NCBI GenBank assembly: GCA_022821275.1
Contig: JAJEDY010000001.1
Location: forward strand, 55,350-119,349
DNA length: 64,000 nt
Reading direction: 5' to 3'
Source of the DNA: Candidatus Latescibacterota bacterium
GTDB taxonomy: Bacteria > Latescibacterota > UBA2968
How positions within the stretch are numbered: the first letter of the stretch is position 1; each line of letters begins with the position of its first letter. Made by a program: the position numbers and the translations under genes. A model generated the notes under the pieces. The model did no database searches, was not told where the DNA came from, and worked only from the letters and a program-made list of their open reading frames with translations. Positions 26,985 through 37,348 of the stretch are shown in pieces.

Positions 26985-28466
26985 CAGCCATGCTTCAATC
27001 CGCTGTTCATCCGCGTCTGTCCACGGCGCAATATCCTCAATACAAATGCGGTCGTGACCACTATAAACGAGCGCCATTGTATCCTCGTAAACACCCTCTT
27101 TCAGAGCCTGCTCGCGCCATGCGACAAAACTTCTGCGGTCGTATTCTTTGGCCCGCGCATCAATGCTTTCGCAGTCGAAGTTGCGGGTCAACACGCCATC
27201 CAATTCGCGGGCGATTTCAGATTTGTCATGAACGAGATCAGTCGTTTCATCGGGATCGTCTTTGAGATTGAAGAGTTCGGATTCAAAACCCGTGTGCTTG
27301 ACGTATTTCCAGTCGCCCTGGCGCAACATAAACGTGCCCGTGGCACAGCGATCGCCGTGGTATTCGCACATCGCCCAATCGCGTTCGCGCTCTGTCCCCT
27401 CAACGAGTTGTGGAAATAGAGATTCGCCATCCAGCGCATCGGGATACGCGGCATTATCCGCATAATCGCGATAGCAAATACGCGCCATATCCATAAACGT
27501 GGGATATAGATCAACGAGAGAAACGGGCGTATCGACAACAACGCCTTTTTGCACATCGGGACCGCGAATAATGAGAGGAACGTGGGATGATGCCTCGTAC
27601 ATTGAACGCTTGAGTATTTGATTTTGATCCCCGGCCATTTCGCCGTGATCACTTGAAAAAATGACATACGTATTATCGCGCAACCCCAGATCATCAATGG
27701 ACTGAAGCACCCGACCGACCATCTCATCGAGCGCGGCGATCATCGCAAAATAAGTGTGCCGAATCTCTCGGACGATGTTCTCGGAGAACTGTTTATCGCA
27801 ATTTTTGGTCACGCGCTGATACGCAATTGCCTCATTATGCGTAGCTTCGAGCGGCATCAAAGTCGGCGGAATATCGACATTATCCGCATCGATCAACGGC
27901 ATGTGGCGTTTCTCAGCAGTGAATGCTGGATGCACCAATCCCGTCGTGAGATAAAGCCAGAAGGGCCGGTCACTCCTCGCGTATTGATGCAACTGATCAA
28001 CAGCCTGATACGTCCGATCCCAATCGCGCCCATTCGCCTTGCCATCATCTACAACTTGTGGCAAGGTCGTGCGACATAAAGGCCGGCGAATATTGGCCGC
28101 GCGCGTCCAGGAGCCGATGCGATCGCGGATGGAGTGTTTGCCATAAGCGTAATCTATAGGACCAATGGCAGAGGTCTGATAGCCCGCGCTCTCAAATGTA
28201 TTTTGATACGTGGGTACATTCTCGTGCAGCCCTTCGTGATTGTTCCAGCAATCGTAATAATTGGGATATTTCCCGCTCCACATACTCGCCCGAGACGGAT
28301 TGCACACCGGGCAATTGGTGTACGCATTGGTGAACAGGACCCCATCACTGGCAAGACGATCCATATTGGGTGTGGCATTTTGCATGGCGGGATGGCCCAT
28401 ACAGCCCATCTTACGCCCATCCATGCTCTCGGCGTGAATGAAAACTATGTTCGGTTGAGAAGGCAT
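26976..28466 (-). CDS. Sulfatase (type I, Cys-type)
   Basis: CPVCNPSRASMWSGKY (CxPxR); DHGEMAGDQNQILKRSMYEASSHVPLIIRGP. Confidence 0.93.
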   Translation of the reverse strand: MPSQPNIVFIHAESMDGRKMGCMGHPAMQNATPNMDRLASDGVLFTNAYTNCPVCNPSRASMWSGKYPNYYDCWNNHEGLHENVPTYQNTFESAGYQTSAIGPIDYAYGKHSIRDRIGSWTRAANIRRPLCRTTLPQVVDDGKANGRDWDRTYQAVDQLHQYARSDRPFWLYLTTGLVHPAFTAEKRHMPLIDADNVDIPPTLMPLEATHNEAIAYQRVTKNCDKQFSENIVREIRHTYFAMIAALDEMVGRVLQSIDDLGLRDNTYVIFSSDHGEMAGDQNQILKRSMYEASSHVPLIIRGPDVQKGVVVDTPVSLVDLYPTFMDMARICYRDYADNAAYPDALDGESLFPQLVEGTERERDWAMCEYHGDRCATGTFMLRQGDWKYVKHTGFESELFNLKDDPDETTDLVHDKSEIARELDGVLTRNFDCESIDARAKEYDRRSFVAWREQALKEGVYEDTMALVYSGHDRICIEDIAPWTDADEQRIEAWLDE

Positions 28467-28496
28467 TTTTAGTTTCCTATTATAGATGTGATCAAT

Positions 28497-29456
28497 TTAA
28501 ACTTCTACCACACGCCCTGTTTGTGCGGCTTTGTGCATAGCAAAAACAACGCGCAGTGCCTGAAGCCCGTCTTCGCTGTGTGGATCGGCGTAAGGGTCAT
28601 TGGGAGCGGGGCGATTGCCTTTAATCGCCTCGACAAAATGATCGCTCGAATTTCCATATTCGGGCAGGTTATCCACGCGCGCCCATCCACCTCTGCGCGC
28701 AATCGCATAGAGGCGTTGGCGTTCCAGGCGATAACTCTGCTTGTCAGTATATATATTGACCTCATCCTGATTCTCGTCGCAACTCTTTATACAGAGCAAA
28801 CTGGCACGCAATCCCCCTTCAAATTCGAGACGCATATCCACCAGCGTTTCCTCTATCTGCCCGGTCTCGTATTGAATTTTGCCCTCCACCCTGACCACGC
28901 GCCTGCCCGTGATCCACGGCAAAACATCTGTAATGTGAATCGTGCGCCGATGCAACATGCCACCGTCTTCTACACTGCGCTTTACGGGACTCTTCCGCTG
29001 GACAGCCGTAAGCATTTGTGGGGTGATAGCCCCCGACGCGATTTCCCTGCGCACATACTCAGTACTGGACATAAAATGGCGCGTAAACGCCGTCATCAAA
29101 ATGCAATTTTGCGACTTGCTCAACGCGACGAGTTCCTCGGCATCCTCCAAAGTCACCGTCATTGGTTTATCGACAATCGCCGGAATCCCCCGCTCAAGCG
29201 CCAACTTACAAGGCTCAAAATGTATCTGATTGGGCGTGCTCACAAAAACGCCATCGACCAAATCCGGATCGAGCATATCCCGGTAATCGGTAAATGTCTG
29301 ACTCTCACGCAGCCCCTCATTGCGATTATCCAAACTTTCCTCGGAAACATCGCAAATCGCCGTAACCTCCACATCTGACCTCTTGAGCAAATTCGGGACA
29401 TGATAGCCCGAACAAAAAGGACCGAGACCGATAAGACCAATTTTTACCTTCTCCAT
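28497..29456 (-). CDS. Gfo/Idh/MocA family oxidoreductase
   Basis: VKIGLIGLGPFCSGYHVPNLLKRSDVEVTAICDVS; DKPMTVTLEDAEELV. Confidence 0.92.
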   Translation of the reverse strand: MEKVKIGLIGLGPFCSGYHVPNLLKRSDVEVTAICDVSEESLDNRNEGLRESQTFTDYRDMLDPDLVDGVFVSTPNQIHFEPCKLALERGIPAIVDKPMTVTLEDAEELVALSKSQNCILMTAFTRHFMSSTEYVRREIASGAITPQMLTAVQRKSPVKRSVEDGGMLHRRTIHITDVLPWITGRRVVRVEGKIQYETGQIEETLVDMRLEFEGGLRASLLCIKSCDENQDEVNIYTDKQSYRLERQRLYAIARRGGWARVDNLPEYGNSSDHFVEAIKGNRPAPNDPYADPHSEDGLQALRVVFAMHKAAQTGRVVEV

Positions 29457-29457
29457 A

Positions 29458-30522
29458 TCAATCCTTTCCCAGGCTCAACCAGCCATCCACATCGGGGGCG
29501 AGTTCGCGCCAGTGGCTGGTAATCGCCTGCGCTTCTTCAAGGCCCATTTTGCTCCTGTCTTCATAAGATGCGGGCACGCCCTTTTCAGTGAGATAATCCA
29601 GACAGCGACCCCACATTGCGCTCCATACGTAGGCATTGTGTAGTTCTGTTTCTGGCGCCGAGCGGCTGCGCGCAACAAAACCCGGTATAAAGGGACGACC
29701 AGGGGACTGTCCAATAGGAAGATAACGGAAATTATAAGCCCAGCGATAATCTTCACGGCTCGTGTTGGGCGTAGAGCTGTGCATCACTTTATTATCTAAA
29801 AAAACAATATCTCCAGGATTGACGGGCAGAGTAATTCCCTGCCCATCGAGGTTTTCCGGATAGGGATGGTATTTTACGCCTTCTTTGTGACTGCCGGGAA
29901 TGACCACCAAACAGCCATTTTCTTCGGTCGCATGGGTCATTGGAATCCACGCATTGACAATCTCGCTCTCATGAGAATCCCTCAGGCCCGAACCCGCGTC
30001 CATGTGCCATCCTGTTTTGCCCACCTGAAATGTATAAAACCCTTCCTCCGACAGATCCGCACCCACGGACTCAGCCACCTGATCTGCCAGCTTGAGATGA
30101 TCGGGCGCGAGTTTGAGATTAAAATGGTAAATCGGCGACGCAGCTATCTCCGGCCCGATAAGAACTTCCAAAACATCTAAGACTTTTGGATGGCGCATAA
30201 GATCAAACATTTCTGGAATCCGTGCATCGGGCAGGTCTTTGCGCCACTGAAAAGTAGGAACAAAGATATTCAGCACGGGATCGAGATGGTGCAAAACCGT
30301 TCCCCGACTCGCACCGAGCGACATTGCAAACCGCTCGGGCAAAGACATCTCATCAAATCTATCCAGTGCTTCAGAATCAGTCTCAACCAGATAAATCCGC
30401 GCCAGCGCATCAAGGAGCGCAGAATAGGCTTTTTGCAAGGGATAAATGTCCTGCTCGGGATTGAGCACATCTTTGACAACGACATATCCCTCTTCTACGT
30501 ATTGTTCTTTTAATGACGACAT
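29458..30522 (-). CDS. Phytanoyl-CoA dioxygenase (PhyH) family protein
   Basis: GYVVVKDVLNPEQD; GWHMDAGSGL (HxD); VIPGSHKEGVKYHP; MHSSTPNTSREDYRWAYNFRY. Confidence 0.9.
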   Translation of the reverse strand: MSSLKEQYVEEGYVVVKDVLNPEQDIYPLQKAYSALLDALARIYLVETDSEALDRFDEMSLPERFAMSLGASRGTVLHHLDPVLNIFVPTFQWRKDLPDARIPEMFDLMRHPKVLDVLEVLIGPEIAASPIYHFNLKLAPDHLKLADQVAESVGADLSEEGFYTFQVGKTGWHMDAGSGLRDSHESEIVNAWIPMTHATEENGCLVVIPGSHKEGVKYHPYPENLDGQGITLPVNPGDIVFLDNKVMHSSTPNTSREDYRWAYNFRYLPIGQSPGRPFIPGFVARSRSAPETELHNAYVWSAMWGRCLDYLTEKGVPASYEDRSKMGLEEAQAITSHWRELAPDVDGWLSLGKD

Positions 30523-30601
30523 ATATGGTCTCCTATATTTGATCATCAGTAATCTATTGTCAACCTCCCTCATTTTGGACGCCTGTCTAAAGCCGCAATC
30601 C

Positions 30602-31564
30602 CTACTGGTGCTCACAGTTATCAAAAGCCCAGCGCAATGCCTCTATGGATTCATTGGTCGCCGCAATAATTTCATTAACGGGATTTTCGGTGGGCAACAT
30701 ATAAAACGCATGCGTCATGCCAATATAACGCCGTGTAACAGTGTCAACACCTGCAGCTTTTAAGGCATGTCCATAATCTTCAGCCTCATCGCGCAGGGGA
30801 TCAAATTCAGCGGTCATAACCAGCGCGGGCGGCAAGCCAGACAGATCAGAAGCACAAATGGGCGCAACATCGGGATGGTTGCGGTCTGCGATATTGGGAA
30901 CATAGCAATCCCAGAACCACTTCATCGCACTGGCCGTGAGCAAATACCCTTCGGCATTTTCAGAATAAGAGCCACGATCAAAATTTGCCTCAATAACGGG
31001 ATAGACGAGCAATTGAAAAACGAGATTTAATCCCGCATCTCGGGCACGAAGGGCGACACAGGCAGCCAGATTGCCCCCGGCACTATCGCCAGCTACGGCA
31101 ATGCGGGAAGAGTCAATCCCCAATTCATCTGCCGAAGACGTCGCCCATAACGTAGCGGCAAAACAATCGTCAATCGCACCGGGAAAAGGCGTTTCTGGCG
31201 CACGGCGATAATCTACCGAAACAACAACACACCCCACATCGTGTGCGAGCTTCCTGCATTTAAACTCCCCCGTATCCAGATCGCCCAGCACCCAACCCCC
31301 GCCGTGAAACCACATCAGCAGCGGCAAATCGCGGTCGCCATTGGGCCGATAAATGCGAATGGGGATCTCCCCCGTTTCACCTATAATCGCGCTATCTTCC
31401 ACATAATAAACAGGCGGCAACATATCATCTGGCATTTTGCGCGAATCGTTAAAAGCCCTTGCAGCCGCCACTCCTCTGCTGTGTAGATCCGTCAGACCAT
31501 CCCCTTGCATGGCGTTTTCAAATGTCTGTACGAATTTCTGTATTTCCGGATGTGGTTGGTTCAT
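30602..31564 (-). CDS. Alpha/beta hydrolase (HSL-type esterase)
   Basis: MWFHGGGWVLGDLDT; VAGDSAGGNLAACVAL; TAEFDPLRDEAEDY; MTHAFYMLP. Confidence 0.93.
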   Translation of the reverse strand: MNQPHPEIQKFVQTFENAMQGDGLTDLHSRGVAAARAFNDSRKMPDDMLPPVYYVEDSAIIGETGEIPIRIYRPNGDRDLPLLMWFHGGGWVLGDLDTGEFKCRKLAHDVGCVVVSVDYRRAPETPFPGAIDDCFAATLWATSSADELGIDSSRIAVAGDSAGGNLAACVALRARDAGLNLVFQLLVYPVIEANFDRGSYSENAEGYLLTASAMKWFWDCYVPNIADRNHPDVAPICASDLSGLPPALVMTAEFDPLRDEAEDYGHALKAAGVDTVTRRYIGMTHAFYMLPTENPVNEIIAATNESIEALRWAFDNCEHQ

Positions 31565-31575
31565 AGTTATATCCC

Positions 31576-33036
31576 TTACGCTGGCATTGGTACGGGTCTC
31601 GCATCCTCTGTGCGAATACTCCAATCCGCCAATTTTAATTGCAAATCTGCGATGACATCGCGGTGATCGGCATTATCCACCACATTGTACAATTCCCACG
31701 GATCGTTCGCCAGATCGTACAACTCATCCCGATCCCCCATGGGATCATGCACATACTTCCATTCGGCTGTACGCACCATCTTGCGGCGCCCCTCAGCCTC
31801 GCGCCATTGTAGAGACTGTCCAATAGCCCGCCGCCCCCAGGGCTTCTCAAACTGTTCCAAATCCGCCATAGTAAAAGCCGGGCCACCCGCGCCGTATTCT
31901 GAAAACGCCGCATCTCTCGGCGCCGTATCCGTAACCGTGGGTAACCCCTCTCCGTGCATCGAACGCGGTACATCGTGCCCCTGCAATTGCAAAACCGTCG
32001 GCACAATATCGATCAAATTGATGCAACTCTCATCCACCACGCCCTGCGGAATCTGCCCCGGCCACGACACAATAAGCGGTACGCGCGTCAGACAATCGTA
32101 AAACGCGCCCCCCTTGGCGATCTGCGCGTGTTCGCCCGAAAAATCACCGTGATCCGCACAGAAAACCACAACCGTATTCTCGCGCAAATTGAGCCGATCC
32201 AGCGCGTCTAAAATCTGCCCTACGCCATCGTCCAAAAAACGCACCATCCCGTGATACACCCCCACGCAACCCTTTACGTCTTCAATCGAATCACCTTCCA
32301 CCCCAATCATCGCGTGCAATACCCGGTTGCGTTCGGGCGCTGTACCATCGCTATACTCATCCGCTCGCCAGGGCGGCATCACCACATCATCGGGTGCAAT
32401 CGCATATCGCTCGGGACATTCATACGGCGTATGGGGATCGGGAATGGAAACCCACAGCGCGAATGGGTCATTGCCAAATTGCTCCAAAAATCGCACGGTC
32501 TGCCCCGCCACCAACCCGGTCGAATAATCCTCCAGCGGAAAATCACTGGTCCCGTAAGAAAACTGCGGGCTAATATCGGGCAGGTTTCTGCGAACCACAT
32601 GCGCGGCATTAATCGACTCAATTGGCCGAAACCAATCCATCCCCCTTGTCGCGGCATCTCTGGGCAATCCCCCATGTCCAATCTCACACCACACATCGAA
32701 CAAATCGAGATCGCTTTGTTCCTCAAAACAGTGATTCTTGCCAATTAATCCGCACCGATATCCCGCCGCTTTCCACAGCTTAAACGCATGCGTGGCATCC
32801 CCCGGCATCAGCGTCTGGTTTCGCCGCCCACCGTGCGAATGCGGAAACTGAGAGGTCCAAAACGAAATGCGGCACGGCACACAAAGGGGATGCGGCGTAA
32901 CCGCGTGTTTGAACAACACGCCCTCATTCGCCATCCGCTCTAACGATGGCGTCTGACAAAACGCACTGCCGTATAAGTGGCTCGCCGTGGCCTTCATCTG
33001 ATCGCTCATGATAATAATCACGTTGGGTTGGTTCAT
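31576..33036 (-). CDS. Sulfatase (type I, Cys-type; CVPCR)
   Basis: HPLCVPCRISFWTSQFPHSHG; CADHGDFSGEHAQIAKGGAFYDCLTRVPLIVSWPG. Confidence 0.93.
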   Translation of the reverse strand: MNQPNVIIIMSDQMKATASHLYGSAFCQTPSLERMANEGVLFKHAVTPHPLCVPCRISFWTSQFPHSHGGRRNQTLMPGDATHAFKLWKAAGYRCGLIGKNHCFEEQSDLDLFDVWCEIGHGGLPRDAATRGMDWFRPIESINAAHVVRRNLPDISPQFSYGTSDFPLEDYSTGLVAGQTVRFLEQFGNDPFALWVSIPDPHTPYECPERYAIAPDDVVMPPWRADEYSDGTAPERNRVLHAMIGVEGDSIEDVKGCVGVYHGMVRFLDDGVGQILDALDRLNLRENTVVVFCADHGDFSGEHAQIAKGGAFYDCLTRVPLIVSWPGQIPQGVVDESCINLIDIVPTVLQLQGHDVPRSMHGEGLPTVTDTAPRDAAFSEYGAGGPAFTMADLEQFEKPWGRRAIGQSLQWREAEGRRKMVRTAEWKYVHDPMGDRDELYDLANDPWELYNVVDNADHRDVIADLQLKLADWSIRTEDARPVPMPA

Positions 33037-34019
33037 GTATTTTCTCCATTTATCATCACCGATTCACCACTCTCAGCACTGTGCTTCACCGCCTCAATCA
33101 CAGCCATCGTATGCCGCACGGACCTCCCATTGGCATCGGGCACTTTGCCATTGAGACAACAATCTACAAATTCGGCTATCTGATTGGGCATCCCCACCCG
33201 AGAGGTCTCATCTATGGGCACTTCTTCGCCATTGACCATCAATTTCTGATTGGTCATCCAGATGGATCCCTCGCTACCCATAATATACGTATCGTGTGCG
33301 CCAGTATGCGTCACCACAGTTTGCGTCAGCACACTCACTGTGCCATCTTTGTGATTCATAATCGTCGAATACGAATCCTTTTGCCCCGCGTATCGCTCTG
33401 CGCTCTCACTGCCCTGCGAATATACCTTTACCACCGGAGAATCGATATACCAGGGCAAAATATCGTACTCGTGCGGACCAAAACAATACAAAACACAAAC
33501 ACCGCCCAATTCCAGATCGAGATACCACGACCGGTCTGGCGGATCAAAATTGCCGTATCGCCTCCGGATCATGTGTCCCACCTCGCCAATTGCACCCTCC
33601 CGAATAAGCGCCTTCACCTTCAAATTCACGGGAAAGTGCCGCATCACCTGTCCCACCATCAGCACCACACCGGCATCTTCACACGCCGCAATCATGCGAT
33701 CGCATTCAGCCACAGACAGCGCCATAGGCTTTTCAACCAGCACATGTTTGCCCGCACGCGCCGCGGCAACCACCTGCTCGGCGTGTGCTTTGTGGATCGA
33801 ACACACATGCACGGCCTCCACCTCGGGATCATTCAATAAATCATCCAACACCCCATAGGCGCGGGCGTTGTGCTCACCGGCAAGAGCCTCTGCCCGACTG
33901 CGGTCTATATCCATAACTGCCGCCAGACGGATATTCCCATTAGCCGCAATACTGCGCGCATGTCCCCCCGCATTTGAACCCGCGCCAATCAGCCCAACAG
34001 ATAAAACGTCTTTCATCAT
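33033..34019 (-). CDS. Gfo/Idh/MocA family oxidoreductase
   Basis: SVGLIGAGSNAGGHARSIAANGNIRLAAVMDID; VLVEKPMALSVAECDRM. Confidence 0.92.
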   Translation of the reverse strand: MMKDVLSVGLIGAGSNAGGHARSIAANGNIRLAAVMDIDRSRAEALAGEHNARAYGVLDDLLNDPEVEAVHVCSIHKAHAEQVVAAARAGKHVLVEKPMALSVAECDRMIAACEDAGVVLMVGQVMRHFPVNLKVKALIREGAIGEVGHMIRRRYGNFDPPDRSWYLDLELGGVCVLYCFGPHEYDILPWYIDSPVVKVYSQGSESAERYAGQKDSYSTIMNHKDGTVSVLTQTVVTHTGAHDTYIMGSEGSIWMTNQKLMVNGEEVPIDETSRVGMPNQIAEFVDCCLNGKVPDANGRSVRHTMAVIEAVKHSAESGESVMINGENT

Positions 34020-34109
34020 GTCCTCCTGCGTTTATCACACTAATTTCATTTGCCCCCACAATAGCTTTTGTTTTTTTTACTTATTCTTTCATACACAAAG
34101 GAGCAATTT

Positions 34110-35309
34110 ATGAATCCCGTAAAATTTGGCATTGTTGGCATTGGCGGCTTTGGGCAAACACATGTACGCTCTGTCGAAGCACTCGAACGAGAGGGACGCG
34201 CGCGCCTCGATGCCGCCGTTGTCATTGACCCTGAAAACCATCCCGAAAAACTCGCCGAATTAAAAACCCGCAATGTTCGCGTTTACGACACTTATGACGA
34301 TCTGCTCAGCGCAGGAGACATAGATTACATCACCTTGCCCATTGGCATTCACTATCACGTTCCCTATTCCATCGCAGCACTCGAAGCGGGATTCAATGTT
34401 ATCTGTGAAAAGCCATTGGCAGCCACGGTACAGGATGCCAATCACTTAATCGAAATAAAAAATAAAACGGGCAAAATCGCACTTATCGGATACCAATCGA
34501 TCTACACCCCCAGCATCCAGACCATCAAAACCCGCTTATTGGACGGCCGACTGGGCAAATTGCACACTGTCCGCATCAAAGGTGGGTGGCCGCGCAACAA
34601 CCTGTATTACAGCCGCAATACCTGGGCTGGGCGGCTCACACTCGACGACGGCACCCTGGTCCTCGACAGCCCGATCAACAACGCCATGGCACACGACCTC
34701 AACAATGCCATGTACCTGTGTGGCGCAACCCATCATGAATCGACCATGCCCGAAACCGTCCAGGCCGAACTCTACCGCGCACGCGATATCCAGACACTCG
34801 ACACAGCCGTACTCCGCATTCTGGCAAATGGCGTCGATGTCCTCATCGGCCTCTCCCATTCCACTCGCGAAAATTTCAACCCCCTCATGCAACTTCAGTG
34901 CGAGCACGGAACAGTCGAATGGAGTCGCCCCGGTTCGATCATCCGCTACAACGACGGCAGCACGGAATCCTTTGAAGAGCACAACATGCGCGACCATCAC
35001 GGTCCGTTTCACAACGCCATCGACGTACTGCAAAACAACGCCACGCCCCTATGCCCACCAGAAGTCGCACGCGCACAAACCCTGTGCGTCAATGGCGCAC
35101 ACGAAAGCTGTCCCAATATCGTCACAGTTGATCGCCGCGATGTCAAACGCGATGGCGCAACCTTCCACATCATCGAGGGACTGGACGACCTGTTAGATCG
35201 CAGCTTCCGCACGGGCAAGCTCTTCTCGGAACTCGGCGTCAACTGGGCAATCTCGACGCAGCCCTATGACATGACGAACTACGACCATTATCCTCATGGC
35301 GACAAATAG
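34110..35309 (+). CDS. Gfo/Idh/MocA family oxidoreductase
   Basis: KFGIVGIGGFGQTHVRSVEAL; VICEKPLAATVQDANHLIEI; start MNPVKFG. Confidence 0.9.
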   Translation: MNPVKFGIVGIGGFGQTHVRSVEALEREGRARLDAAVVIDPENHPEKLAELKTRNVRVYDTYDDLLSAGDIDYITLPIGIHYHVPYSIAALEAGFNVICEKPLAATVQDANHLIEIKNKTGKIALIGYQSIYTPSIQTIKTRLLDGRLGKLHTVRIKGGWPRNNLYYSRNTWAGRLTLDDGTLVLDSPINNAMAHDLNNAMYLCGATHHESTMPETVQAELYRARDIQTLDTAVLRILANGVDVLIGLSHSTRENFNPLMQLQCEHGTVEWSRPGSIIRYNDGSTESFEEHNMRDHHGPFHNAIDVLQNNATPLCPPEVARAQTLCVNGAHESCPNIVTVDRRDVKRDGATFHIIEGLDDLLDRSFRTGKLFSELGVNWAISTQPYDMTNYDHYPHGDK

Positions 35310-37099
35310 TTCAAAAACCATGCCAGCGTCCGTCGCGCACTATCGCGGCGGTTTTTCTCTTTCCGAAATCCATGCCCTTCGCCTGGATACACCACCAACC
35401 CCACCGGCACCCCAAGTGATTCCAGCGCGCGACAGGTAACTTTGGATTCCGACAGCGGACAAATCGGGTCCTGATCGCCGTGCAACAACAGAAGCGGCGT
35501 GCGAATTGCGCCCAAATTGGGAAACACATCGCCCCCGCGCGTACGCTCTGTAATCGGCCACGATAGCGGTTCCAAATACTCTGTCTCATACGTAAAATCA
35601 CCCGTCTCCAGAGTCATCCGCCTGTTATCGATAAAACCGAAAAGCGCGACGCCGGCTTGAAATCGGTCCGTCACAGATAGTGCCCGCAAAGTCATATACC
35701 CTCCATAAGACGCACCGAAAATACCCACCCGATTTTTTACTGCAAGCCCCTCTTCAATCAAAAAATCAACACCCGAAATAATATCTTCAAGGTCAGCCCG
35801 CCCCTGGCATCCGATATTACTCCGTGCGAAATCGTCGCCAAAACCCAGAGACCCCCGAAATGCCGGACGAAAAACCCGGTAGCCCGCCCGCAGCAAATGG
35901 CGATATCGGACCGCCTCACTGCGTAAATTCTCCACAGGCGCAGCAGGTCCGCCGTGCGCTGAAACCAGCAGCGGTGCAGAGCCTCTAAGGCGATCCGCTT
36001 CGTAGAGTACGCCTTCGATCTCCATGCCATCTGGGGCTTCCCATTCCATTTCTAAAACGCGCAAATCCTCGTAATTCTCTGGCTGGGGCACGGGCACCCG
36101 GCGCGTCCCCGTCCAAATTGCGGGAAATCGCTCCGCGTCTTCGGTTTCAAAAATAGCCAATCCATCGGGCATCCACACAATATCTGATACTGCGTCCAGA
36201 TCGCCAAATGTTCCCTCTGGCGTCCCGTCCAGAGCCAGCACTTCCGTCTGCGTTTCCAACCCCTCCACAAACGACACCCAGGCGGTTTTTTCGCGCGGTC
36301 CCCAGCCAAAGCGCGCAATACAGCACCCGCCCTCTGTGAGATTTACCCGTTCGCTCCCATCCCATGACAACCACCACAAATCCGTATGCGTCGTAATGGG
36401 ATACACCGCCTCGTGATTGGCTTCGTAAAGCAGCGCAGAGCCATCCGAAGCCATTACCACGCGACCGGCTTTGCCAGCTCCTTCGGTCAACTTTCGGACC
36501 TCATTTGCATTCAAATCAAAACCGTAAAACTCTCCCCGTTGCGCTTCTTCGGGAACCACATTGAGGGATTCTCGCCAGGCGATTCGACGGCCATACCGAC
36601 ACATACTCAGGTTCCCGCATCCTTCTGGCACATCGGCAAGATCGTGCCACCCCTCGATTGAAGCATATCGACACAGCGTGACCTTTTCTCTCGGCGCGGG
36701 ATAAAAATAAGGTGCTTTGGGATCCGCAGGCGCGCGGCGATCTACAAGCGCACCCACAACCAACCCCCGTATGCCCCATTTGACATCATAGGAAATTGTC
36801 CCCTTGGGAATCGTGAGCAAACGCCCCTTTGTACCATCCAGATCAACCCGCCACAGCGCGCCTTCCGATTCGACCAGCGCACAATTATCATCGGCCGACC
36901 AAATCCGCCCCACAGAATCAAACACCGGTTCGAGCACCCCTCTCTCTGCGGTCAACTTGAACAGGGAGCCACTCAAGATCACAAATAACACATCGGGACC
37001 AACGCGCACCATACCCTGCACGCGCCTGAGATCCAGAGCCGTATCCGTCAGACGGTCTAAATACGACGGCAATTTGACATCATCCAGCAACACATCCAT
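35294..37099 (-). CDS. Prolyl oligopeptidase family (S9) serine peptidase
   Basis: VSAHGGPAAPVENLRSEAVRYRHLLRAGYRVFRPAFRGSLGFGDDF; GIFGASYGGYMTLRAL; GEGHGFRKEKNR. Confidence 0.93.
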   Translation of the reverse strand: MDVLLDDVKLPSYLDRLTDTALDLRRVQGMVRVGPDVLFVILSGSLFKLTAERGVLEPVFDSVGRIWSADDNCALVESEGALWRVDLDGTKGRLLTIPKGTISYDVKWGIRGLVVGALVDRRAPADPKAPYFYPAPREKVTLCRYASIEGWHDLADVPEGCGNLSMCRYGRRIAWRESLNVVPEEAQRGEFYGFDLNANEVRKLTEGAGKAGRVVMASDGSALLYEANHEAVYPITTHTDLWWLSWDGSERVNLTEGGCCIARFGWGPREKTAWVSFVEGLETQTEVLALDGTPEGTFGDLDAVSDIVWMPDGLAIFETEDAERFPAIWTGTRRVPVPQPENYEDLRVLEMEWEAPDGMEIEGVLYEADRLRGSAPLLVSAHGGPAAPVENLRSEAVRYRHLLRAGYRVFRPAFRGSLGFGDDFARSNIGCQGRADLEDIISGVDFLIEEGLAVKNRVGIFGASYGGYMTLRALSVTDRFQAGVALFGFIDNRRMTLETGDFTYETEYLEPLSWPITERTRGGDVFPNLGAIRTPLLLLHGDQDPICPLSESKVTCRALESLGVPVGLVVYPGEGHGFRKEKNRRDSARRTLAWFLNYLSP

Positions 37100-37213
37100 A
37101 GCAATCCTTCCGATCAGGATTCCATGCACAATTCAATGAGACAACCAAACCGCCCCACAAGATAGTGTTAGACCTCGATATACGCAACAGCACAATGCAT
37201 AAAAAACAATAGT

Positions 37214-37245
37214 CCTGCTCTGAATGATACAGAACAGGCTCTTTT
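37214..37245. terminator. Possible intrinsic terminator
   Basis: CCTGCTCTG-aatgata-CAGAACAGG (one mismatch) followed by a T-rich tract. Confidence 0.4.
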
Positions 37246-37348
37246 ACTTTACTTGACCAACAAAAATACTTTGCCAGACCGATTTCTCCATCCTATCTTG
37301 TCCCGTCCATTTGATCCACCTGAACTCATCCTCATTCCGGAGCACCTT